DNA of 64,000 nt from Pollenia angustigena (Eukaryota; Arthropoda; Insecta; Diptera; Polleniidae): NCBI GenBank assembly GCA_930367215.1, contig OV884059.1, forward strand, positions 35,393,882-35,457,881, written 5' to 3'. Position 1 is the first letter of the stretch; each line of letters starts with the position of its first letter. Made by a program: the position numbers and the translations under genes. This document shows, piece after piece, positions 21,201 to 33,432 of the stretch. The notes under the pieces are model-generated. The model saw only the letters and a list, made by a program, of their open reading frames with translations. It was not told where the DNA came from and ran no database searches.

Positions 21201-22895
21201 CGTGTTGTTTATAGTCTTCCCATACCTAGTAACAAACACATTTGTAAAAATAGTTAACACAAAATCGATTAAATGAAAACTCACTTTTTTCCAATTTACT
21301 ATACGGTGGACCAACCGCATATTAATCCTTTGACAGTCTTTGCCACAAATCCTTATTGTTAACGCTTATTGGAATTGTAAGAAAATTTAATGTTGAAAAT
21401 TGCTAGAAGCGTGGTGAATATCGCGTTTAATACAAACTTTGCATTCAATATTTAACACGCTAAATACACATTAGTGTTGAGTGTAAAACGTAGCTATTAT
21501 TTTGTTCCATTGTAATTTAGAAAAATGTATCACTTTGTAAGGGTTCGTGTAACCTAATAAATATATTACACAACTGTAATGCACCATTATTTTTTAGAAA
21601 AGAAAACACCATTAGAAAACAAACGTTTGCATGTCATTGATGTCGGAAAGATGAAGATTTATTTCCTTATAATTTTGTATTTGTTAGGATAAATTACATA
21701 CTTTTTGTTTTTTCACTCTGCTGATAACTAGATTTTAATATCGCTCACACACTGGTCTGTTTGAATATTAGCGTATTTCCACAGGAATGCCATGGTTTAA
21801 TTCACCTGTTGTGTTTCTATAATATGTTAATTTTTACAAAGCTCACTTTCAGTGTTTGGTTTGGTGCGATAAGTTTAGGACTGTTTTGTTTTGTTTTGTC
21901 CATTGATGACTTCAATTTCTGAACAACAAGAGGACCTATATTACAGTTGGATGTATACCAAGGGTACTAATAGGTAAATACGTTAACTACAACGGTTTTT
22001 TACTTTAAACTTGGGAAAAATTTTCAGGTTTTATTGTGCATGCCCATAATTTATCGATTTAATTAAGATTAAAATTTACAAAATTTTGATAAAAAATAAA
22101 AAAATCGATTTTAAAAGCACAATAATCGATTTCAGTATAAAATCGCATACGTAAATTCGATTGCAAAAAATAATAAAAAAAACATAATTTTTTTTTACAC
22201 TTTGATTTTTTCCCCTTTTGCTAACAAAACTTCAGATTACTGTTAGTAAATGTCAAATCACTGTCCAATTTTACTGTCTGCAAAATTTGCTAGACAGTAG
22301 ACAAGACAGTTGGAAAAGTGTGCATGCATTAGAGAAAAAGTTTGCATGTATTGCTATTGTCTTGCCAGTAGTGGCAAATGTAAACGCCAAGTAAATGTTA
22401 AAAAAGGTAAAGATAACTGTTAGGTTGGAACACGTCAAGCTTTCTTTTTGTATAAATTACGGGCATACATTGGATATTTATGTATGTGAACAAGTTTTTT
22501 GATATTTTGTATGAAAATATTTTAAAGATGCCCAAAAAAGGTATATAAAATGCACGTTAACAATGATTTTAAAGAATAATTACAGAAAATATGTATTTTG
22601 GGCAGTTAAGTCAAATTAATCGATTTCGGAATTTAAAAATTGCTCGATTAATCTAATAGAGGTTTTAAATTGTTCGAGCTAGTCGGATAATTCAAATAAT
22701 TTTATCCAATGTTAAAATAAATACAATAAAAAAATCAAAAACTCGGCTGCAAAAATACAGTTTTTAACGCATTAAAAAGATTGAAACAAGACTAGGAAAG
22801 TAAAATTAAAACAAACTATAAGCAAAGTAAACACTTCTACGATTTAACAGTCTATAAAATGATTTGAAAGCCAAAGTTAAGTACACTTATGCTTA
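21201..22895. other. No gene recognised
   Basis: AT-rich. Contains a partial MITE end (AGAAAAGAAAACACC at 21599-21613) and clusters of ATCGATTT motifs at 22050-22150 and 22615-22690. Confidence 0.3.
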
Positions 22896-22977
22896 GTAGC
22901 GGTCGGGACCCATTATTTTTAACAGTTTATTATTTGCAACCTGTCCCGTCTGCTTAGCATAATGCGGGTATTTAATA

Positions 22978-23470
22978 CATAGAATCCCGATAATTCGTAA
23001 TCGCAAGGGACCGGCCATTTCTTTCGAATTATAGGGGTTTTCGATTTAGCGGGGTTTCGATTTAACGAGTCAAAAATAAAATAAATACGAATTAACGGGG
23101 CTTTTCAATTAATTTATCAAAACGATAAAAATAAAATATATAAAAATTATTCATGTAACAAACTGATCTTAAGAAAATAAACACACACACAAGCAAAAAC
23201 CCACGCAAAAAAAATCAAATCGGTAAAAAAAAATCATTATTTCCATGTTTCTGTTGTTTTAATACGAATTATAAGTGGTAGTTAGCAAACAATTACCATT
23301 TATAAGAGGTAAAGCAGATTTTATTTGAAAAAAAAAATTACGAATTAGCGAGGGGACCAAACTGTATGGAAATTTTACGAATTAACGAGATTTTTTCAAG
23401 GAACCGACAGTTTATTACGAATTATCGGGAATTACGATTTATCGGGGTAAGAATTATCGGGATTTGACTG
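22978..23470. mobile_element. pogo/Tigger-like MITE
   Basis: Flanked by TA (22976-22977 and 23471-23472). The right end is ATCGGGATTTGACTG and the left end CATAGAATCCCGATAATTCG, together resembling the CAGTcaaatCCCGATAA termini of pogo-type elements. Both subterminal regions carry repeated CGAATTA/ACGAATTATCGGG motifs. It may itself sit inside a larger element, because GGTCGGGACC at about 22902 and GGTCCCGACC at about 23590 are inverted around it. Confidence 0.6.
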
Positions 23471-23472
23471 TA

Positions 23473-24736
23473 TAGGCTTTTAGCTAATATTTTTTTAAAT
23501 TACTTTTTTCCCCTTCACCCATTTTTCCTATGTAAATTCAGTTGTAAAAATAGTAAAAAAAAATCGGCTGTTTATTTTTAACTTTTTGGTCCCGACCTTT
23601 GTATGAGGTGAATGCAAGTTATGAAAAACTATTTAAAGAATAAAAAGAACGTGGACTTTATCCTTTAATCTATTACTAAACAGTCGTAGGCGTTTTTTAA
23701 ATACGCCAAACACAATAAGGGAGAATATATGTTAATAAAATGCAAAATACTACCAGTATTTAGTGTTTATGTTTTAAATTTTTTTAAAAAAAAAAAAAAA
23801 AACTAAAAGGCGGACGGAATGGATAACATTTTTCGTATCCTCCCCAGTGATGATACAGTAGCGCCAATGTATTTATCATTTAATGCCGAAAGTGCCATGT
23901 CCAAAGTATGTTACAAACTCTATTTAGTATGAACGATTCAATAAACAAAAAAAAAATCTGGAGATAATCATTTGAACAGTACACCAAAGACTGTTTACTT
24001 TCCTCCTCAGCCTGCATATGGGTGTGAAGGAAACTACATCAGTGTCAACATTTTTATTTCAATAACAGAAGAGTAATTTCCACATACGAACATGTTGACC
24101 GAATTTTCAACAATTTTTAGTGAATGAACACAACTATTATTATTAAAAACACAACTCTGCAAAAAATCAGCAGGCGTTTCGAGCAGACCTACTAATTGGG
24201 CCATGAGTTGAGTGATATTGAAATTGTTGGAGCTACTCAGTTAATTTTTTTTAAATACCTTAGATTTTCCTGATTTTAAGCAAAGATAAGAACTCAAATT
24301 ATGAAGTATATAAAAGGTATATAAAATTTGTTTGATTCCAATTGCACTCTTTTGTATTCTTTTTCGATCCACAACATGGCTGATAACTTTTATATATTTT
24401 TGTAATCTCCTTATAATTTCCTTTATTTCTATCTATAAGTTGGTTGGTTAATTTATTTTTTTAACGTATATATTATGCGCCAAAAATCCGACAATTCGTT
24501 AGGTATTCAGGACGAAAATCCAGTCAAATGGAAGATACGAGGTAATGAAGAAATTGACAGTTGGGTAAAACTGGTTACCCATAATCTGAAAATGCATGGT
24601 TTACACATTTATTTTTTCTTACGATTAATGTCAAACTAAATATGAAAATGTGCTATGGAAGTACATACCAAATTTCCAACGTTAGAATTTGACGTTTTTT
24701 ATCTATAATTTGCCTCACACACACCCACACCTAAAA
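23473..24736. other. No gene recognised
   Basis: AT-rich intergenic DNA with poly(A) at 23785-23803. The segment from 23811 (GGCGGACGGAATGGATAACA) looks like unique or old repeat sequence; no ORF is credible. Confidence 0.3.
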
Positions 24737-25274
24737 TCACTTTTATTATGAAAGTCGACGTCGACACAAGTCGGCGACACCTGAACAGTGATTGCATTTT
24801 GTAAGTCGTTATTGACAATAATCGATTACTTTTGACAGTCAATTGATATTTTCGAAGGCGATTTTAAGTCGAAGTCAAGTAGCATTGTCCCTGTTTCAGT
24901 CGACAGGAAATTTTGCGACGACTCAAATGAAAGTTAAAGAAATTTTAAATGAAATGTAAGCATACATATTTATTAAATACTTTTTAAATAAAAAACGCAC
25001 GCTGGGCACAAATTTTATTAGTAAATTTAACGCGAAAATTTCGAAAATTCGGAAAAGTTTGCTAAAATTGCGAAAATCCGCGAAAGTTTTTAATTTAAGA
25101 AAAGTTGGCGAAAATAGTGAAAATTCTCAAATATAAATTTGATTTAAAGTTTCTTAAACTATAAGGCATCGCTTTTATCGCGATAATGGCGAAAATTCTC
25201 GAAAATTGCAAACTTGAAAACAAACTCTAAAATTTCTTTGAAATCGCTAAATCGGCTTAAAAACAAAATGTTGG

Positions 25275-25985
25275 AAAATAACAAAAAAAAAAGTAAGAAA
25301 GTATAGTCGGTCAAGACCGACGATATGATACCTAGCACCACAGTATTCAAACACACATCATGCTTATGTGTCCATATAAATATAGATTTATCTATGCTTA
25401 TAAACTTCATGAAAATCGGTTTGAAAGCTTGTGAGAGGCAGAAATTGCCCCCTACCTCCCCTTGTGGTCCTATTTTTGAAAAACTGTATAGCTAATGTGT
25501 CCATATAGAAATGGATCTATCTATGTTCTAAATTTCATTAAAATCGGTTTGAGAGGCAGAAATTGCCCCTATCTCCCCTCGTGGTCCTATTTTTTAAAAA
25601 ATTCATACATTTTGTGTCCATATAGATATGGTTTTATCTATGTTTTAAATTTCATTGAAATCGTTTTGATAGTTTCTGAGAGGAAGAAATCTCCCCCTAT
25701 CTTCCCTCTTATTTGCACAAGGACCAATAGGCTTGATCCTTGTGCAAATAAGAGCCTATGACCCAAATTTCATCAAATTATCTCCAAAATTGCGACCTGT
25801 TTTTTGCGCGCAAGGTTACATGGACAGCCAGCCAGCCAGCCGGACGGACATCGTTAGTTCGACTCAGGAAGTGATTCTAAGACGATCGGTATACTTTAAG
25901 GTGGGTCTAGGACCAATATTTTAAGGCGTTACACACATCAGAACAAATGCATAATACCCTCTCCACTATTGTGGTGTGGGTATAA
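25275..25985 (+). repeat. Dispersed repeat family B
   Basis: Begins AAAAAAAAAGTAAGAAAGTA TAGTCGGTCAAG and ends CTATTGTGGTGTGGGTATAA. It contains three degenerate internal copies of a unit with TGTCCATATAGA and ATCTATGTTCTAAATTTCAT, and a (CCAG)n then GGACGGACAT segment. A second copy at 44155-44793 has the same order of blocks. No coding or TIR found. Confidence 0.55.
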
Positions 25986-26680
25986 TTATAGTATAGAACT
26001 GGAATATTTAGAGGAATTCATTGTAGTTTTGAAACCTATTGCCACTGCTTTAGATTACCCTCAGGGTAACAACTGTTATTACGGAAAACTTTTGCCGACT
26101 TTAATGTCTCTTAGAACAATATTAAATCGGTTGAATGGAAACAATTTAAGACATTTAAGTCCTATTATACTACTACTTAAAGAGAGCTTGGAAAAAAGAT
26201 TCGATAAGTTTTTTAAACTATCACCGGAAATAATTAGAGCTATTTTAGCCTCATCCTGGTTATAAGATCCAAAATCATGCAATTTATACTCTGTAGGAAA
26301 ATTACAAAAAACTTAAAATGACACCTGGAAATATCAGAAGTAGAAGCACCAGTAAATAAGACGATGATTTTGTTGTTTTCGTAGATAGGGATGGGTGAAT
26401 CTAGGACATCAAATTTGGAGTTAGAATTTGTCAGCTTCCTCAGTGACAAGAGCAAAGACATTATCACTCTTGACAGCTATCTAAATATAAAAAGAGTGTT
26501 CAAAGAATTTAATATAAGTTTGTGCTCATCAGGACCTGTAGAAAGATTATTTTCTTCAGCAGGTTTTATTTATTCTCCAACAAGAAACTGTTTATCTGAT
26601 GCAACATTCAAAAATCTGATATTTATAAAAGGAAACAATTGTTTTGTTAATAAGTTTTATCTAAAGTATTTTTTTAAAAA
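25986..26680 (+). pseudogene. hAT transposase C-terminal fragment
   Basis: Translation gives LEYLEEFIVVLKPIATALDY and YYGKLLPTLMSLRTILNRL (25990-26130), the region before the hAT dimerisation domain, then a RFDKFFKLSPEIIRAILAS block. After a frame change near 26270 the dimerisation domain is visible: ISLCSSGPVERLFSSAGFIY then NCLSDATFKNLIFIKGN. The catalytic N-terminal part is missing. It is a dead fragment. Confidence 0.65.
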
Positions 26681-26814
26681 AATGGTGCATACATGTACAT
26701 GACGTGGAAGTATTTTGTATTTTAAATACATACAGATGTGTAAGTATTTTGTATTTTAAATACATAACCTGTATTTTAAATACCGCAAACCATGAATTTT
26801 GCCCAACACTGGTT

Positions 26815-27533
26815 ATGGACCGTATATCACAAAATTGCATAACATTTTTTCTGCCAAAAGTGGTGTACCAAATTTTGTTATGATTCCGTTATTTTTACGG
26901 TTTTAGGCGTACTAAACTGTTTTCCGGGGTAGGGTTTATATGGATCCTAGGGTAAATTATGCACCGATCTTCACGAAATTTTACAGAGTCATTTCTACTC
27001 CTATTAAATTGTGACTTGCCAAAAGTTGTAATGATAGCATTATTAATTAAGATTTTAGGCGTACTATACTATTTTCCGGGAGTAGGGCTTATATGGGGCC
27101 TAGAGTAAATTATGGACGGATCTTCACGAAATTTTACAACGTGATTTCCAGTCAAATAAAACGAATTTTTGCAAAATCTTACATCATTCCGTGCATTGTT
27201 CCACCATTTATTTTAGTTTTTGTAACAATATTATCAATTTTTTTAGGTGGTGGTTCCACATTTCGATTCATAGGTCTGATCCTACATAACCGATTTTGCT
27301 GGGTTTCAATCCCAAACTGCTTAGGATAACTACAAGCAATTTGACACCAAGTTTGTTTATTTCTTTTGAGTTTTTCGAAAGTGAACGTGTTTTCAACAGA
27401 TGGACAGACAGACGGACATTTCTGAATCGACTTAGAATTAATCAAGTCTTAAATGAATAATAAAAAAGTTTCACACGGAATGACAAACTTAGTATACAAT
27501 CTTCACAACTAATTGTGGTGGAGGGTATAAAAA
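26815..27533 (+). repeat. Dispersed repeat family C
   Basis: Two direct copies of a block with TATTTTCCGGGAGTAGGGCT-like sequence and TAAATTATGGACGGATCTTC (about 26930 and 27070) are followed by GATGGACAGACAGACGGACA and an end TTGTGGTGGAGGGTATAAAA. The block order resembles families A and B (a GACGGAC tract and a final GGGTATAAA), suggesting related elements. No coding or TIR found. Confidence 0.5.
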
Positions 27534-27698
27534 TAATTGGATGGAATTATTTTGTCAAATTTTCGATAACTAGTCGACGTCAACACAACATTCCTATAAA
27601 ATACCAAATTAACGTCCAAGTGATGTAGTCGTCGACTTGATGTGACAACAATTTTAAATTAATGGCGACGTCGACGACGACTTACATAATAGGGGTGA

Positions 27699-28888
27699 TT
27701 GATAAAAAAAAGCCCCATAATTTTCAAGGAGTTGTCCCTAGAGGGATTAAATTTATGACCCACCTACATTACTTTTTAGTCCTTAACATTTTCTCAAACA
27801 TACTTGCCTTTTATCTCCACCCCTTAAAAGGGCGCCCATTTAATCATTTACGGCTTGTTTTGTTAAGAAATTTAAAAAACAAAAATTTCGAAATTTTAAT
27901 AATAATCAGTATTGTTAAAACGACTGCGCAGATTAAAAAAGGTTTAGCCTTACTTAAAGGTATTTTTTTTGGCTTATTCAATAAACTAAACCCTATTTGA
28001 GTTACGTACGCGAATATATGTTGCACAACCTCCCCTCCATTTTAGAAATAACGGTATATCTATCTCGAAAACAAGAGCTAACCTAAAAATCAGTTACCAC
28101 TACAAAATTTAGCGTACTTGAACTAGGTTTATCCGCCGTGTGCCCCGCTTAACTGAAAAAAGTGTAAAATTCGAGCACAGTGTTATTACTCCTCTTTCTG
28201 TTGTTTATTAATTAAGAAAAAGATAAATCGATTTATGTAGTTAAAAAAATAACTAAAAAAAAACAGAGAAATACTTGTTTAGTGCAGAAAAAAGTAAGTG
28301 ACGCCGTTTGGCTGGCGTGATACAAGGCCCAGATCAGATCTTTTTCATGAAAGTTGTAGTTCCCAATAAATGTAAACAAAATAAAAGATTAACAAGCTGT
28401 AAAACCGTACTTGGTGGGATATTAAAAGTTTTATGTGAATATTTTTCAATGGCCTTCAACGGATGCAGAAGTAGTAAAACGAGTGTAAGATAAAGAAAAA
28501 TCATTTGAATCAAAAGATTTATATGACGATTATATTAATTAACTCCATAACAAGGTTATTTTTCTTAAAATAAATGAGAAAACACGTCAGATTTTTCTTA
28601 TGCCACTCACTATTCTACTGTAGAAAAGTTCATTATGTAGGGAGATGTCCTTAATTCTGGCAACACTGAGTATTACGGCGAATACAAGTTCGAATTTACT
28701 AACTATTTCATGTTAATGCGCCATCTATATATCAGGGGATGTATCATATTGACCTTATTAAGAGTTGATTTATTGATGCATATATTAGGGCGCTTATTTT
28801 ATAATGAGACTTTTTAGTTGCCATTTTGAAATTTTGATGACACTGGTATACTGCCTGTTTTTATTTTCATATATGGAGGGTTTAAAGC
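27699..28888. other. No gene recognised
   Basis: Only short ORFs without recognisable similarity (for example 27662-28000). AT-rich intergenic sequence up to the left end of the hAT element at 28889. Confidence 0.35.
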
Positions 28889-29339
28889 CAGGCCTGCCAT
28901 TTTTGGCGATTTATCGGCATTTTGCCGATTTTTTGCCCCTAAATTATCAAAGAGCCGATTTGCCGATTTTTGCTCCAAAAATGCCGATTTTTTGACTAAA
29001 GCCTAGTACTCTGTTCAAATTTGTGAAAAATGTTGAGCAACATTGATTATTTCACACGAAAATTTTGACATGTATCAATGTTATCTATCATGCGAGTTTG
29101 TACAATTTGACTTTTTTATTCCTGCAAAGTATGCAACATTGTTTTGAGCTTGTAAACAAACCCCACATGTATTTTACAAAAAATAATTTAATTTAATAAA
29201 AAATTGTATAAAAAAGAAAGTTAATATGGAAAAAAACTGTTATAGGTTGTATTTTATTTTTTATTTAATAATCAGTTCATGTTTTTTTATTGTCATTAAA
29301 AAAAGTGAAATAAGTTTTTTCCAAAAGTAAAATAATCAA

Positions 29340-30820
29340 ATGAATGAAACAATTTTATTTGCAAGTTGTATGGCAGCGCAACAATTAATAACAATTGTTA
29401 ATGCCACGGAGGAAGTTTTGGATGACACTCGTCTTCCAACAAGTGTCTACCTAAAGGAAAGAAATGTAAAAGGAAGGTTTGCTTCAGACGTAAGTACATC
29501 AAATATTTTGCAAAATGTTTGCCTTTTTTGTATTTTAAACTATGAATGTGTAACTTATTTCAGTTTGAGGATATGTTAAACAACCAAAAATTGTTTAAAG
29601 AGAACTTCCACATGGATAGCTGTGCCTTTTTCGAATTGTTAAATAAAGTGGAGGAATTTCTTACACCAAAAAGAAATACTCATCCTACTGATGGTATTTC
29701 TCCAAAGCAGAAATTGGCAATAGTACTAGAGTAAGTGTTAAGCTATTTGAAAACGCTTATATGTATGTACGTTTACTGATTATTTACTAACAATATATTT
29801 ACAGATATTTAGCATGCTGGACGTTGCAGCGCCACATTGCAAGTTGCTACCGAATTAGCAAGCAGAAATTTGGCGTAATAATTGATGAAGTATGTAATGC
29901 TTTGTGTAGGGCCTTACATGATGAAATATCACCATTGATAGAGGAAGAATTTGTGCGTATTTCTAATACGTACAAAAAGTGGAATTTTCCAAATTGTGTA
30001 GGATCAATCGATGGTAAACATGTAGCAGTGAAATGTCCCCCAAATTCTGGAAGCCTTTTTTATAATTACAAGGTAATTTATTTGTTAATTGTTTTAATAC
30101 TCAATCTATCTTTAATATCTTTTCATAAACTTGCAGGGTTTTTTTAGCATAGTGCTTATGGCAGCAGCTGATGGAGACTATCGTTTCACTTACGTAGATG
30201 TTGGTGCTTATGGAAGTGAAGGTGATGCCAATATATTTGATAAGTGTACCCTTGGAACAGCCATTAGGCAAAATAAATTAATCTTTCCGTCAGTATCTGC
30301 CAACAAAACACCTTTCGTTTTCTTAGCTGATGATGCTTTTCCCCTTAACCGTCGTATAATGAAACCCTTTAAGCCAAAAGCTGGTAACTCACTTGAAGAT
30401 ATTGAAAATATCTTTAACTACAGGCTGAGCAGGGCGAGACGATGTGTGGAAAACGCGTTTGGTTTGATGTGCTCTAAATTTTTTTGTCTCTCCCGAAAAA
30501 TGTTTTGCGGTCCCGATCGAGCTAATAAAATTATTAATACGTGCGTTTATCTTCATAACTATCTCATTCGGACCCGAAAAGAAAGTTATTCGCCAGCAAA
30601 ATTTGCTGATTATTTTAGTGAATCTGGCGTTTTCGTCGCGGGAAAATTTCGTGATAGTTTGCCTGCTAATTCCTTGTTTTCTTCTAATATTGAAAACGCC
30701 CACATGGGTAGACAAGCCGAATCAGGTCGTGTTACACGAAGTAAGATTGCTTCATATTTTATATCCGATGAGGGATCTATACCTTGGCAAAAAAAATATG
30801 CCTTTTTAGAAAACTCTTAA
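29340..30820 (+). CDS. PIF/Harbinger transposase, spliced, apparently intact (outer element)
   Basis: Four exons join in phase: 29340-29489, 29564-29730, 29805-30072 and 30137-30820, giving 422 residues. Donors GTAAGT, GTAAGT and GTAATT and acceptors TTTCAG, TTACAG and TTGCAG fit consensus. The DDE_Tnp_4-type nuclease core shows CVGSIDGKHVAVKCP (first Asp), FVFLADDAFPL (second Asp) and RCVENAFGLM (Glu). The N-terminal part has an HTH-like KQKLAIVLEYLACW region. Start at 29340 is the first ATG of the open frame. The enzyme would excise and insert the element at 3-bp target sites with the MADF partner encoded at 35.3-36.2 kb. No stop or frameshift is seen, so this copy could be active. Exon joins are inferred, not from transcript data. 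Confidence 0.8.
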
Positions 30821-31153
30821 TACTAATTAAATTAAATAAATATTTTACTTTTAAAAATAATATTTGTAACTACCCAGCTAACATTCTGTGTTATAATCTT
30901 ATCATTTAGGAATCGGCTTCAAGAGCAAAATAAATGTTTCTATTATTATTTTTTTTATTTGGCAAAAACAAAAACTCAAAATATTTAAAAAAACCTTTTT
31001 TTTACATATCAATGAATTATATATGAATCCTTTTTCTATCGCTCAAGTGATAAATCACTTGAAAAGACTTATTTAGGTGATTGCAACAAAAAAACAATCA
31101 CCAAAATGCTAGCTGGGAAATAGTAAAAAACAATTTATTCCGAATGATATTCA

Positions 31154-31315
31154 GCCTTATTTCGGTTCTCGATGTCGAAAACGACTCAGTAGTAGATTAA
31201 AGAAAAAAACAACACATGTTGACTTGACCCCACCTTCTAGTCAATTCGCCTTGTTATTTAATCTACTACAAAATTCGACTTACGGTGTTACCGACATCGA
31301 GAACCGAAATAAGGC
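31154..31315. mobile_element. MITE (GCCTTATTTCGGTTCTCGAT termini)
   Basis: Left GCCTTATTTCGGTTCTCGAT is inverted on the right as ATCGAGAACCGAAATAAGGC, about 25 bp of nearly perfect TIR. Weaker inverted similarity continues through TTAGTAGATTAAA/TTTAATCTACTA. Length is about 162 bp. Confidence 0.65.
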
Positions 31316-32040
31316 CGATTATCTTCCAATATATTTAAGGTATATACATACGTATGTATGTTTAAAATATATATATTATTAAATATCTACTTATTTATCT
31401 AATTAAAAAAAGAAATAAAAAAAAAAAAATAACAGTTGTTAAAAAAATTCCAATAAAAACGCCTTTTTTCTAAAAATTTGTAATTCATTTTTTATTTTAA
31501 TAATTTTTAATTTATATGTATGTATGTATGTATACATTTGCATACATTCATATAATAATGCACTTCATTAAAAGGAACAACAAAATAAATAACTAGAACA
31601 CAGAAAGTTTTGTACTGTTAAAACTAAAAATATAAAAAATCTTAGGCTATTATAAAATAAATTCATGTTTGTGTACTTGTTTCAGCCTTTTGAATAACTA
31701 AATGCCGTGTGCGGCCAGTCTTTTTTTTAATCATAAAAATTACTCCACTATTTAAAAATCAAATACATATTAGAATAACATTGACGAATAGAGAAATAAA
31801 AACTTTTACTTAAATATTAATATATCGTCACACAAAGTGAAAAAAAGCCCAATATAATTTTCAAGAATTTCTTAAGACAAATTAAAAACTTAATAAATAA
31901 TTATAGTGCTTCAATAGCAAATCGAAGTAAAAAAGAAAAAAGTAATTCATAAGTATGAAGAGTTTTGTTAAACAAAAGTGTGGGGTACTTGACATTAAAA
32001 TATAGTTGGCGCGTTTAACTGATTGATAAATAAATAGAAA

Positions 32041-32112
32041 AGGTAGATAGATAGAAAGATATGCAGATAGATAGATTAGTCGATAGATAGATAGATATAC
32101 AGATAGATAAAT
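32041..32112. repeat. GATA microsatellite
   Basis: Imperfect (GATA)n with AGATAGATAGATAGATAT-like runs. The - strand ORF over it is a repeat artefact. Confidence 0.8.
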
Positions 32113-32426
32113 ACATCTAAACACATACATCTTAGCATAAATACAGGTGAAGCTAATAAAAGCAAACTATTACGATAACAACAACTCTTATTCACCCTTA
32201 TTATGTAAGTCGACGGCGTCATGAAGTCACGTCGACGGCTTAAAGTAGGTATTTACTTCGTCGTTATCGATAACAATTGACATATATTGGCAGTTAGTTG
32301 CAATTTTTTACGGCGTTTTTAAGGCGCCGTCGGGTTAAAGCGACTTCGTTTTTGTCGACACATTTTTTGACAACGACTCGAACAAAAATAGTCATTAGTT
32401 GCCGTTACATAGAAAAATTAAAAACG

Positions 32427-33289
32427 ATGGAAAAAAAGATAAAAATAACAAGTTTAAAACAATTTGAAACATTAATTTCGGAACTTGAAAATAAACCTAG
32501 CCTAGCGAAAGGGTTTCATCGAGGTTCAACTCCAAGCAATTTTAAGCAAGACTGGGCGGACATAACGTTAAAATTAAACTCTGTTGGACCACCTATAAGA
32601 GATAGTGATGGTTGGCAAAAGGTAAGATTAATTTAAAAATATAAAATATACGTTTATAAATGAGTAATACATAAATATGTATGTACTTATATTTTTAGGT
32701 ATGGAGGGATTTTAAATGTAAATTAAAAAAGAAGTTAGTGCTCAACAAAGCGGAAGTAAATGCAACTGGCGGTGGCAGGTTTAAACAATTAATGCTCTCG
32801 CCTTTGGAAGAAGCTGCTGCCAATTTAATGCAATTCCAAAAACAATTAAATCCTGAAGGAGAATTGCAAGGGTTTCCGTTGGTTGTTGTGGATGAAATCG
32901 CGACAGATGCTTGTGACCTCAACCTGGTAATGCTGGAAGATGACGAAACTTCTGCAACTTTAATTCAAAAACCAGAGTCTTCCAGCAAACGTAAAAGAAA
33001 TGAAACCCGTAAGAGTGATGAGCGAAATGAATTGTTGGAAAACCACAATGCCATGCAGAAAGAAGGCTTCAAAGAAATAGCTAATACAATGATAGGAATT
33101 AAAAATGTATTAAAAGAAACCAACCGATACCAGCGAAAACTGTGGGAAGTTGAAGAAAAAAAATTAAAGATTATGGAAAAGCAACATCGAAGAGAAGAAC
33201 AACTTTTTGAAACGGAAATAAAATTAAAAAAAATAAAAATGGAAATAAAATGTAAAGAGTTGGAAATTCTTAAAAAATGTCAGGACTAA
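32427..33289 (+). CDS. Harbinger Myb/SANT-like DNA-binding protein (inner element)
   Basis: Two exons, 32427-32621 and 32699-33289, join in phase 0 (donor G|GTAAGA, acceptor TTTTTAG) to give 261 residues. The N-terminal Myb/SANT-like domain has TSLKQFETLISELENK, a QDWADITLKLNSVGPP block, then VWRDFKCKLKKKL across the splice. A hydrophilic middle leads to a basic NLS-like KRKRNETRK and a long charged coiled coil (residues about 185-261, rich in KKIKMEIK-like heptads). The ATG at 32427 is chosen over an upstream open stretch because it begins the conserved domain. In Harbinger transposition this partner recruits the transposase to the TIRs and to the nucleus. The gene runs convergently towards the transposase with a 140-bp gap. 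Confidence 0.8.
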
Positions 33290-33432
33290 CAAGTATTTTG
33301 ATTTTAGGCTTAATGTATTCGTGCTTTAACATTTTTAAAAGAAAATGAACTGCTATTTTGTTATAGTTACATATGTATGTATATAGTTTTATAATTTAAT
33401 ACAATAAAATGAAGTAAAAGACTGAATTTAAA

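Larger units (their letters stand above)
24737..27698. mobile_element. Harbinger relic sharing termini with the 32-kb element, filled by other repeats
   Basis: The left end TCACTTTTATTATGAAAGTC followed by GACGTCGAC and the right end GTCGACGACGACTTACATAA followed by TAGGGGTGA match the two ends of the intact Harbinger at 32191-34925. Between them lie dispersed repeat family B, a hAT fragment and repeat family C rather than Harbinger genes. It may be one old copy with insertions or two solo ends, and the coordinates assume one copy. Confidence 0.45.
30821..32190. other. Non-coding middle of the outer Harbinger
   Basis: AT-rich spacer with a MITE (31154-31315), TATGTATGTATG tracts and a GATA microsatellite. 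No credible ORF. Confidence 0.4.

Noticed and set aside
31882..32130. 82-residue - strand ORF
   Set aside because: It is translation of a GATA microsatellite.
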